In this document: one piece after another, positions 1-6,156 of the stretch
Numbering within the stretch: position 1 is the first letter of the stretch
Layout of the letters: the number at the start of each line of letters is the position of its first letter
Assembly: GCA_012103495.1 (NCBI GenBank)
Contig: WLWR01000089.1
Span: 1-7,121 of the forward strand
From: Legionellales bacterium
GTDB lineage: Bacteria; Pseudomonadota; Gammaproteobacteria; WLWR01
DNA: 7,121 bases
Direction of reading: 5' to 3'
Made by a program: the position numbers and the translations under genes
The notes under the pieces: model-generated
Databases searched by the model: none
Seen by the model: the letters and a program-made list of their open reading frames with translations, nothing else
Told to the model about the DNA's origin: nothing

Positions 1-41
1 GACTAGCGAGCTAATTCGAGGATTTTTTTCATGAAAAACGG

Positions 42-98
42 CGCAAGATGCCATTCAATGCACGCTTAAAATTCGCAGCTGCAAGTGGAATGGGTATA
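42..98 (+). repeat. Dispersed repeat copy a, left of permease remnant
   Basis: This 57-bp stretch matches 882-938 at an exact offset of 840 bp, with about 46 of 57 positions identical; the right-hand 42 bp (57-98) match at 37 of 42. Weaker similarity continues leftward to about position 24, so the element may begin before the window. It ends in an 18-nt motif (81-98) closing with ATGGGTATA. The downstream partner motif that follows copy b is absent here, because permease sequence takes over within about 15 bp. From memory, intergenic elements ending in a TTGAAGTATGACGGGTATA-like terminus are widespread in gammaproteobacteria; that link was not checked. Confidence 0.75.
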
Positions 99-112
99 TA
101 ACCCAGCATGAG

Positions 113-823
113 TTGAAAAATTTCTTCTATGCCACTGCTTTTATGTTTGTTGCTTACACTGGCTACGGACGCATTGCCACTCTCGCCGAAGAAATCAAAA
201 ATCCCAAACGTTTTATTCCCCGTGCTATTGGCCTCACACTGATCTTCAGTGCCATCCTTTATGTAGCCATTGGCATAGTTGCAATTGGCACTATTGGTGC
301 TGAACCATTAGCATCCATTACACAAAATCAGACGGCCCCATTGGAAGCAGTTGCACATACCCTCAAAATGCCAGGATTGAATCGACTAATCGCAATCGGA
401 GCATGCACCGCGATGTTAGGCGTGTTACTCAATCTCATCCTGGGACTTTCTCGCGTCGTGTTGGCAATGGGATGTCAAGGTGATCTGCCCAATCTCTTTG
501 GATCGGTATCTCGACAAAACCATACCCCTTCCGCCGCTGTAATTGGCGTTGGGATTGCCATTGCAATATTTTCCCTCACCGGCAGTATCGAAACAACATG
601 GGCATTCAGTGCATTCACTGTTCTCATTTACTATGCGATTACCAATTTAGCAGCTTTGCAACTACCAGAATCTGATCGCCTTTATCCAAAGATTTTTGTC
701 CTTGGTGGTTTGCTTTCCTGTCTGTTTCTTTGTGTCTGGGTACCACCGCTGGTATGGCTAACTGGATTAGGATTTGTATTAATTGGATTCGCATGGCATT
801 TCTTCATCGCGCGTTATTTTTAG
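113..823 (+). pseudogene. APC-superfamily amino-acid permease, N-terminally truncated remnant
   Basis: The 236 readable residues match the C-terminal half of an APC-superfamily amino-acid/polyamine permease, an inner-membrane transporter normally of about 430-480 residues with 12 TM helices. Visible are a TM6-like segment (FMFVAYTGYGRIATLAEE, about residues 11-28) followed by the usual EIKNPKR-x-IPRAI loop, then hydrophobic segments near 38-62, 88-115, 140-158, 162-182, 193-210 and 211-233. The C-terminus looks complete, but TM1-5 are missing. The only nearby starts are a TTG at 113 and an ATG at 108 that meets a stop two codons later; neither has a ribosome binding site. The frame is open upstream to a stop at 32-34, but that part translates the dispersed repeat and not permease. 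The gene was probably cut by the repeat or by recombination at it, and a functional half-transporter is unlikely. Confidence 0.8.
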
Positions 824-850
824 CATTACCTCAATGCAGTATTTTAATCC
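823..850 (+). terminator. Weak hairpin after permease remnant
   Basis: GCATT (823-827) and AATGC (833-837) form a 5-bp stem with a 5-nt loop, followed by the T-rich stretch AGTATTTTAAT. It starts at the last base of the permease stop codon, where a terminator would be expected. The stem is short and the T run is broken, so it may be a decayed or weak Rho-independent terminator, or chance. Confidence 0.3.
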
Positions 851-1015
851 TTACAGGAAAATATTACTTCAAAAAAGACACCGCAAGGTACGGACCAATG
901 CACACTTAAAATTTACAGCTTGAAGTGGAATGGGTATAGGTCAAAACTTCAAGTATGATGGGTAAAAATAGTATAAAATACATTTGTTGATAATTTGGAT
1001 ATTTAAAAACTGAAC
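824..1015. other. Intergenic region: repeat copy b and a weak promoter
   Basis: These 192 bp hold no credible gene. From left to right they contain the weak hairpin after the permease remnant, repeat copy b (882-938), a second copy of its terminal motif (949-966), and an AT-rich leader. A possible promoter for the repeat-protein gene is TTCAAG (948-953), 18 nt, then TATAAA (972-977). Its -35 box would lie inside the repeated motif. The -35 matches the consensus poorly, so this is only a candidate. Confidence 0.4.
882..938 (+). repeat. Dispersed repeat copy b, right of permease remnant
   Basis: Direct copy of the 42-98 element, about 81% identical over 57 bp and in the same orientation. It ends in the motif TGAAGTGGAATGGGTATA (921-938). 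A second, diverged copy of that motif, TCAAGTATGATGGGTAAA (949-966), follows with a 28-bp period. The same doublet arrangement occurs upstream of cydA. No transposase accompanies it, so it behaves like a small non-autonomous or REP-like element. Confidence 0.75.
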
Positions 1016-3190
1016 ATGTTCTGTGATGCACAAAATAAATTGTTAGATGATTTTATTTCCTTTGAAATTATGAATGCTGAGATCTTTGATCTAGGCACAA
1101 AAATTCTCTATCTAGAAAGAGCCATTCGTCAAGATCGACAAACATTCTTAAAATCACTTGATAAACTTTATAATCCAAAATTAGGAAATATGGAAAAAAG
1201 AATGAATATTAAATTCATTCTCACACTCCAGTTAATTAATGATATCTGTTTTGACAGTCCAATAGAATCTAATGAGCCTAATACCACAGTAGTGAAAGTT
1301 CACCACTTTGAATCTCCATCTGCTGATATTCAATTGAATGCCCACACGCTGATCAAAAATATTATTCACCAAAAAATTAGTGAACCATCTAAATTTAACA
1401 AAAATGAAATAACAGTACAAAAACAAAATAGAGTAAACGACGAAGCAGGGATAAAGAGACAAATTGGCTGGCGAACCAAAAAAAATTTGACTCTAGCAAA
1501 AGCAGCACTACAAACACCTTATTTTCAAGCGATGCAGACTCAGCAATTTGAGATGAATACTGTTAAAGAATTAAACGGTGCTTTAACTGAAAAGCAATAC
1601 CAACAACTTCCTGATCCAATAAAACAAATTATTGCCACAAACCCACAAAGCACATATCGATTAATACAAGAGCATGGTGCCACATTCGATCACATTCAAG
1701 CAATAACAGAACAAGATCTGAAACAATTATTTGACCATTGCTATGACATTGCGCAACTTATTAACAGAGGGAACATTACAATTAATGATTTACTAACAAT
1801 TGAACGGTCCATACGCACTGAGTTAATTAATCGTTCATCTGACGTTGTACAATTTATTCATCAAGGAAATATGACTCTTGACGATTTACTAGCAATTGAG
1901 CAATCCGTACGGACTGAATTATTAAATTATGCATACGATGTTGTACAACTTCTAAGTAAAAAAGCTCTCACCTTCAATGAATTATTAGCACTTAAAAAAA
2001 ACATCCGCATCGAGTTTCTTAATTATTCAAGTGATGTCGCACAATTGTTAAATACAAACCATATTAATTTGGTTGATTTATTATCACTCAAACAATCCAT
2101 TCGTATTGAACTATTTAATTATTCCTGTGTGGTCACAAAGATTTTAAGTGATGGATCCATCAAATTAAGTGATTTTCTATCGCTTAAAAAATCCTCCCGC
2201 ATCGAACTATTTCATCATTCATACGATGCTGTACGACTTCTCAATCAAGGAAATATCACACTGACTGAACTGCTAGCAATCTCCCCATCCATACGCACGG
2301 AATTAATTAATTGTTCACATGCTGCTGTACGCCTTTTAAAAGAGGGCCGTGTCACACTGGATGATTTATCCAAGATCAAGCAACCGATACGAACTGAGTT
2401 ACTTAATCGATCAGAGGATGTTGTGCAACTTTTGAGTAAAAAAATCATGAATATTGATGATTTAATATCCTTGGATCAATCCACCCGTACCGAAATAATT
2501 AATTGTTCACATGCTGTTATAAAACTTATAAATAACACAAACATAACTCTTGATGATTTATTAAACCTTGAACATCATACTCGATCTGAGTTGATTAATC
2601 GCTCACACAATATTGTACGACTTTTAAAAAATGCAGATATTATCTTAAATGACTTACTAAAGCTTGAATCGTTTACGCAATCTGAAATTTGCAATCGCTC
2701 ACTCGATGTTGTACGACTTTTAAAGGAAACAAACATAGTTCTAGATGACTTATTAAGACTCGAACTGTCCACCCGATCTGAGTTTTTAAATCGCTCATCT
2801 GATGTTGTAAGACTCTTAAGAGGGACGGGTATAACTCTTGATGATTTATTAAAATTTGATGGCCTCACCCGATCTGAATTATTCAATCGTTCACACGATA
2901 TTGCACGACTTTTAAAGGAAACAAACATGGTTTTTGATAATTTGTTAACACTTGAACAACCCACTCGATCTGAATTTTTTAATCGATCACATGATGTGAT
3001 AAGGCTTTTAAAAGAGACTAATATAACTCTTGATGATTTGCTAAAACTTAAGCAATCCATTCGATCTGAATTCCTTAATCATTCAGATAGTGTTGTGAAT
3101 CTTTTAAACGATGACAATATATCTTTTAATCAGCTATTAAGTCTCCCTCTTTTACAACTACATAATGTACTTATTTTAAATGAGAGCTAA
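1016..3190 (+). CDS. Large 32-residue helical-repeat protein (solenoid), function unknown
   Basis: This 724-residue protein is not a family I recognise. Residues 1-189 are non-repetitive, mostly helical and polar, with a basic patch near 147-156 (KRQIGWRTKK). From residue 190 it is a tandem array of exactly 32-residue units: degenerate units at 190-221 and 222-253, fourteen clear units at 254-701, and a 23-residue truncated unit at 702-724. The unit is a short helix (like ITLDDLLKL), a variable 3-residue loop, and a long helix (like TRSELFNRSHDVVRLL). Glu at position 16 is invariant in the clear units; Arg at 14 and Asn at 19 each fail once. Ankyrin, TPR, PPR and Sel1 signatures are absent. 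No signal peptide or TM helix is seen, so it is probably cytoplasmic or exported by a specialised system. The ATG at 1016 lacks a good Shine-Dalgarno; ATGs at 1190 and 1202 are alternatives. Its strong AT bias contrasts with the cyd genes. A host-directed effector or a nucleic-acid or protein scaffold is possible but unproven. Confidence 0.85.
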   Translation: MFCDAQNKLLDDFISFEIMNAEIFDLGTKILYLERAIRQDRQTFLKSLDKLYNPKLGNMEKRMNIKFILTLQLINDICFDSPIESNEPNTTVVKVHHFESPSADIQLNAHTLIKNIIHQKISEPSKFNKNEITVQKQNRVNDEAGIKRQIGWRTKKNLTLAKAALQTPYFQAMQTQQFEMNTVKELNGALTEKQYQQLPDPIKQIIATNPQSTYRLIQEHGATFDHIQAITEQDLKQLFDHCYDIAQLINRGNITINDLLTIERSIRTELINRSSDVVQFIHQGNMTLDDLLAIEQSVRTELLNYAYDVVQLLSKKALTFNELLALKKNIRIEFLNYSSDVAQLLNTNHINLVDLLSLKQSIRIELFNYSCVVTKILSDGSIKLSDFLSLKKSSRIELFHHSYDAVRLLNQGNITLTELLAISPSIRTELINCSHAAVRLLKEGRVTLDDLSKIKQPIRTELLNRSEDVVQLLSKKIMNIDDLISLDQSTRTEIINCSHAVIKLINNTNITLDDLLNLEHHTRSELINRSHNIVRLLKNADIILNDLLKLESFTQSEICNRSLDVVRLLKETNIVLDDLLRLELSTRSEFLNRSSDVVRLLRGTGITLDDLLKFDGLTRSELFNRSHDIARLLKETNMVFDNLLTLEQPTRSEFFNRSHDVIRLLKETNITLDDLLKLKQSIRSEFLNHSDSVVNLLNDDNISFNQLLSLPLLQLHNVLILNES
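1583..3187 (+). repeat. Tandem 96-bp coding repeats, about 16.7 units
   Basis: The 3' three-quarters of the repeat-protein gene is built of in-frame 96-bp units; the clear units run from 1775 to 3118. Units have diverged but keep exact length, with no insertion or deletion in any clear unit. Some nearly identical tracts recur at 192 bp, that is, two units. One is ACGACTTTTAAAGGAAACAA at 2713 and 2905; another is AATTGTTCACATGCTG at 2309 and 2501. Position 15 of the protein unit changes in blocks along the array (T,T then I,I,I then T,T,T then six S), which points to segmental duplication of groups of units. Confidence 0.9.
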
Positions 3191-3216
3191 CTTTTCATGG
3201 CTTCAATTTTGCATAT

Positions 3217-3250
3217 TGATAAGTTATCATTTATTTTAATATTTTTTGAA
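3217..3250. terminator. Possible bidirectional terminator between convergent genes
   Basis: The 40-bp gap between the repeat-protein gene and the convergent 133-codon gene holds the perfect inverted repeat TGATAAGTTATCA (3217-3229), followed on the plus strand by TTTATTTTAATATTTTTT. Position between two converging stop codons and the T-rich tail suit a terminator. The stem is AT-only and the loop tight, so it would be weak. Confidence 0.35.
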
Positions 3251-3632
3251 CCACCAAATCATCCGGATGCCAATTCTTAGCTACCTCACTATTTCCAATA
3301 AGATGGTACAAATCATCAGCCAACTCTCTTATGATTCTCCATTCTTCTGTATAAATAATATCTGCCGCATCCCTATCTCTATCCAATTTACTAAAAAGTT
3401 TGTAAAGGGTAACGAGTTTAGAATCTATATCCGCAGTAAAAACTTGATCTTTTTTTTCAAGTGCATAGTCTAAAACCGAGTCATCGTATAATGCCACTAT
3501 TGCTTCTTGCAAACTTGTCACCTCATGAGGATCCCCAATTACCCAAAGCTTTTTTTGAATTTCAAGATCTCTCAATTCATCTAGTACATCTAATATTAAG
3601 GGAACGTTGACAGTTATTTCTTTTTTCATCAT
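3231..3632 (-). CDS. Hypothetical 133-residue soluble protein
   Basis: A small, acidic, apparently soluble helical protein with no signal peptide, TM segment or known catalytic motif. The start is well supported: AAGGAG (3639-3644 on the complement) lies 6 nt before the first of two consecutive ATG codons. The pattern near the N-terminus (leucine-rich helix, then IQKKLWVIGD, then an ALYDDSVL stretch, then a long helical tail with EEWRIIRELADDL) loosely resembles SCO4402-type small proteins and some immunity-like proteins. This is recollection of a pattern and not an identification. It converges on the repeat-protein gene and is divergent from cydA, so it shares an operon with neither. Its AT-rich composition groups it with the islet. 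Function unknown. Confidence 0.75.
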   Translation of the reverse strand: MMKKEITVNVPLILDVLDELRDLEIQKKLWVIGDPHEVTSLQEAIVALYDDSVLDYALEKKDQVFTADIDSKLVTLYKLFSKLDRDRDAADIIYTEEWRIIRELADDLYHLIGNSEVAKNWHPDDLVVQKILK

Positions 3633-3652
3633 ATTTATCTCCTTGTGTTTTT

Positions 3653-3694
3653 AGGACTCTTCGTTGACAGGCATACTGGAGCCTGATAAGTCCT
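3653..3694. other. Nested inverted repeats between divergent genes
   Basis: Outer arms AGGACT (3653-3658) and AGTCCT (3689-3694) enclose inner arms CAGGC (3668-3672) and GCCTG (3681-3685) with an 8-nt loop. This lies in the 142-bp gap between the divergent 133-codon gene and cydA. A perfect TTGACA (3664-3669) sits inside, but the hexamer 17 nt downstream (TAAGTC) is a poor -10. It may be an operator, a structured 5' leader of the minus-strand gene, or a remnant of the repeat element. Confidence 0.35.
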
Positions 3695-3736
3695 CAAATA
3701 CGATGAGTATATCCATCTTCAAGTAAGGTGGGTATA
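3694..3736 (+). repeat. Doublet of the 18-nt GGGTATA motif upstream of cydA
   Basis: TCAAATACGATGAGTATA (3694-3711) and TCAAGTAAGGTGGGTATA (3719-3736) are two copies of the motif also found at 81-98, 921-938 and 949-966, all in the same orientation. The period here is 25 bp. The longer left part of the element seen at 42-98 and 882-938 is not recognisable here. The doublet marks the right border of the AT-rich islet. Confidence 0.6.
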
Positions 3737-3747
3737 CTAAACACCTT
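3725..3747 (+). promoter_or_regulatory. Candidate cydA promoter -10 with flanking inverted repeat
   Basis: TATACT (3733-3738) is a good -10 hexamer about 37 nt before the cydA start; it is formed by the end of the repeated motif. It sits centrally between AAGGTG (3725-3730) and CACCTT (3742-3747), a 6-bp inverted repeat with an 11-nt spacer, which could be an operator or a chance palindrome. No good -35 box lies 16-18 nt upstream (best is TATCCA), so activator dependence is possible. No FNR- or ArcA-like site was recognised. Confidence 0.35.
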
Positions 3748-3774
3748 CAACGGACAATCAATGAGTAAAGGATA

Positions 3775-5148
3775 ATGCTCACCGAACTGTTATCACGAAT
3801 TCAATTTGCCTTCACCATTGGCTTTCATATTTTATTTCCCACATTGAACCTGGGTTTGGCTGTATTCATTTGTGCCATGGAAGCCGTATGGTTAAAAACT
3901 CAAAACCCCTTATTTTTGCGTATCTGCCAATTCTGGACCAAAATTTTTGCCATCACTTTTGGCATGGGGGTGGTCTCTGGTATTGTCTTAGCTTATGAAT
4001 TAGGCACCAACTTTGGCCCGTTTATCTCAGTATTTGGCCCTATTTTAGGAGCTTTATTTTCTTATGAAACATTGACTGCCTTTTTTTTAGAAGCAGGCTT
4101 TTTAGGCGTCATGTTGTTTGGCTGGAATAAACTACCTCCTAAATTGCATTTCTTCGCTACCTTCATGGTGGCCATCGGCACGACTTTCTCAGCCTTTTGG
4201 ATCCTTTCTGCCAATTCTTGGATGCAAACACCGGCCGGATTTGTGTTGGAAAAGGGTCAATACCTAGCCACCAGTTGGTACGAAGTCATCTTCAACCCTT
4301 CGTTTATGCCTCGCTTGTTTCATATGTTATTAGCTTCTTACGTCACAACCTCTTTTGTCATCGCCGGTATTTGCGCTTGGTACTTACTAAAGAAACAGCA
4401 TTTAGATTTAGCCAAACCGTGTTTTTCAATTGCCACAGCTGTTGCCCTTATTGTTGTGCCATTGCAAATGTATGTGGGCGATAGTGTCGGCTTGGAAGTT
4501 CAGAGAAACCAACCAATTAAAACCGCCGCTATGGAAGGTGTCTGGGAGACGCAACGCGGCGCACCATTGTTGTTATTTGCTATTCCGGATCAAGCCACCG
4601 AGCAAAATTATTTTAAAATTGAAATTCCCAAACTGGCCAGCCTACTCAATACTCATTCATTTGACGGAGAACTAATCGGACTCAAATCAGTTCCAGCCTA
4701 CGATCGTCCGCCGGTGATCGTGGTGTTTTTCGCTTTTCGCATCATGGTTGGTATCGGTTTACTCTTGTTATTGGTTGCCTTAATCGGCGGTTGGTTACGT
4801 TGGCGAAAACGCTTGTACGAAACATCATGGTTCTTACGATTATGCGTCGCAGTGATCCCTTTAGGATTTATCGCTACCGTCGCCGGTTGGTTTACCGCCG
4901 AAGTGGGACGCCAACCATGGGTGGTTTACAACATCATGCGTGTAAGCGATGCCGTCTCTCCCATCACCACGCATGAAGTCGCCACTTCGTTGACATTATT
5001 TGTAATTGTGTATGTCACTATTTTTAGTTTCTATTTGTATTATTTGTTAAAACTTATCCGTCGTGGCCCACAGCAATTAGAACAAGACGCTCACGAACAT
5101 CATCTGTTTCAATACATGACTCAGGAGCATAAACCGCATGATCATTGA
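3775..5148 (+). CDS. cydA: Cytochrome bd-type (cyanide-insensitive class) quinol oxidase subunit I
   Basis: Catalytic subunit of a bd-type terminal oxidase in the inner membrane, oxidising quinol and reducing O2 to water without proton pumping. Seen: N-terminal RIQFAFTIGFHILFP with H18 (E. coli His19 equivalent haem ligand), E98 in SYETL and E106 in FLEAG (proton-path glutamates), H183 in RLFHMLL and M324 in FRIMVG (haem b558 ligands), K249 and E254 of the quinol-site loop, and GWFTAEVGRQPW at 371-382 with E376. At 457 residues it is shorter than E. coli CydA (522) and lacks the long Q-loop insertion, as in CIO/CydA-short enzymes. ATG 3775 gives the family N-terminus, but the Shine-Dalgarno AAAGGA (3767-3772) is only 2 nt away. 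A four-codon frame (ATG 3761) ends in TAA overlapping this ATG, so reinitiation is possible. The last codons overlap cydB. Confidence 0.97.
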   Translation: MLTELLSRIQFAFTIGFHILFPTLNLGLAVFICAMEAVWLKTQNPLFLRICQFWTKIFAITFGMGVVSGIVLAYELGTNFGPFISVFGPILGALFSYETLTAFFLEAGFLGVMLFGWNKLPPKLHFFATFMVAIGTTFSAFWILSANSWMQTPAGFVLEKGQYLATSWYEVIFNPSFMPRLFHMLLASYVTTSFVIAGICAWYLLKKQHLDLAKPCFSIATAVALIVVPLQMYVGDSVGLEVQRNQPIKTAAMEGVWETQRGAPLLLFAIPDQATEQNYFKIEIPKLASLLNTHSFDGELIGLKSVPAYDRPPVIVVFFAFRIMVGIGLLLLLVALIGGWLRWRKRLYETSWFLRLCVAVIPLGFIATVAGWFTAEVGRQPWVVYNIMRVSDAVSPITTHEVATSLTLFVIVYVTIFSFYLYYLLKLIRRGPQQLEQDAHEHHLFQYMTQEHKPHDH

Positions 5149-6145
5149 TTTTAATTTGGTATGGGCTGGCATCATCGCCATGATCATTATTATTTATGTA
5201 GTGCTGGATGGTTTTGATTTGGGCATTGGTATTTTATTTCCATTTGTGCGTGATACAAACGAACGCCACATCTTAATGAATTCCATTGCACCAGTATGGG
5301 ATGGCAATGAAACATGGTTGGTGTTTGGTGGTGCGGCATTGTACGGCGCCTTCCCCATCGCTTATGGTGTTTTGTTACCAACGCTTTATCTACCAATTAT
5401 CTTAATGTTGGTCGCGTTAATTTTACGCGGAGTGAGTTTTGAATTTCGCTTCAAGGCACAGCGCAGTCGAATTGTTTGGGATATAGCTTTTTTTAGCGGC
5501 TCCATCGCCGCCGCTTTTTTACAAGGTGCAATTTTAGGCACGTTTGTCGGAGGCTTTGAATTAAATCATACCGACTTAATCATCACCGATCATCGCTGGC
5601 TCACTCCATTTAGTTTGATGACGGGTTTAGCGGTCGTCTGTGGGTATGCCTTATTAGGCGCGACGTGGATGATTATTAAAAGCGAAGGCTTGCTGCAGCA
5701 AACCATGTATCGTTACGCACGATATTTATTAATAGGGGTTGCTGTATTTATGGCAGCAGTCAGTTTATGGACACCGTTTCAAGACCCCAGCATTTTCAAT
5801 CGCTGGTTTAGTTTACCCAATTTCTTTTACCTGGCACCACTTCCTTTAATCACTGTCATCGCGATGATGATCACTTGGTTTTCGCTGGTGCACAAAACAT
5901 CGGAACACAAACCGTTTATCATGAGTATTGGATTATTCATTCTGGGTTATATCGGATTGGTGATCAGTGTGTGGCCTTATTTCATTCCTCATGAGCTCAC
6001 CCTCTGGGAGGTTGCCGCCCCGGCCAACACCCAAAAATTCATCCTGGTTGGCACAGTAATCATTCTCCCCCTGTTACTAGGCTACACCTGGTACGCTTAT
6101 CACGTCTTTCGCGGCAAAGTGAAAGCCGATGCAGGGTATCACTAA
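5138..6145 (+). CDS. cydB: Cytochrome bd-type quinol oxidase subunit II
   Basis: Second large membrane subunit that pairs with CydA. The 335-residue protein shows the family hallmarks: a first helix ending in VVLDGFDLGIG (D24 and D27; proton-entry Asp region of CydB), NSIAPVWDGNETWLVFGG (residues 48-65), and a run of about eight hydrophobic helices, including 158-180, 194-213, 233-252, 261-281 and 301-323. Length is normal for the CIO-type family. It overlaps the end of cydA by 11 bp and has its own AGGAG (5123-5127) 10 nt before the ATG, so the two are translationally coupled and cotranscribed. Only 11 bp separate its stop from the converging yfgM, leaving no room for a cydX-type small third subunit downstream. 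The cydDC assembly transporter genes are not in the window. Confidence 0.97.
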   Translation: MIIDFNLVWAGIIAMIIIIYVVLDGFDLGIGILFPFVRDTNERHILMNSIAPVWDGNETWLVFGGAALYGAFPIAYGVLLPTLYLPIILMLVALILRGVSFEFRFKAQRSRIVWDIAFFSGSIAAAFLQGAILGTFVGGFELNHTDLIITDHRWLTPFSLMTGLAVVCGYALLGATWMIIKSEGLLQQTMYRYARYLLIGVAVFMAAVSLWTPFQDPSIFNRWFSLPNFFYLAPLPLITVIAMMITWFSLVHKTSEHKPFIMSIGLFILGYIGLVISVWPYFIPHELTLWEVAAPANTQKFILVGTVIILPLLLGYTWYAYHVFRGKVKADAGYH

Positions 6146-6156
6146 AACGAAGTTTA

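Noticed and set aside
838..865. Second hairpin (TATTTT/AAAATA) downstream of the permease remnant
   Set aside because: AT-only 6-bp stem with a 12-nt loop in AT-rich DNA; expected by chance.
1232..1462. 76-codon minus-strand frame inside the repeat-protein gene
   Set aside because: It has no ribosome binding site and a low-complexity hydrophobic/aromatic composition typical of antisense AT-rich sequence.
2575..3060. Long antisense open frame opposite the repeat array (also 2245-2448)
   Set aside because: It is the mirror of periodic coding sequence, has no ribosome binding site, and its translated serine-rich pattern only echoes the sense repeats.
1583..3187. CRISPR-like or satellite periodicity
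   Set aside because: The 96-bp period is in frame and varies at the protein level like a solenoid; there are no identical short repeats separated by unique spacers.
1583..3187. Ankyrin, TPR, PPR or Sel1 repeat assignment
   Set aside because: Unit length is 32, and the TPLHxAA, W/G/Y/A/F/P TPR pattern, PPR or Sel1 signature residues are all missing.
4197..4976. Open frames of 61-95 codons in other frames within cydA, and the 5190-5396 minus-strand frame in cydB
   Set aside because: They are shadows of strongly conserved cydA and cydB coding sequence with no own initiation signals.
6146..6156. Small third oxidase subunit (CydX-like) after cydB
   Set aside because: Only 11 bp separate cydB from the yfgM stop, so no gene fits.
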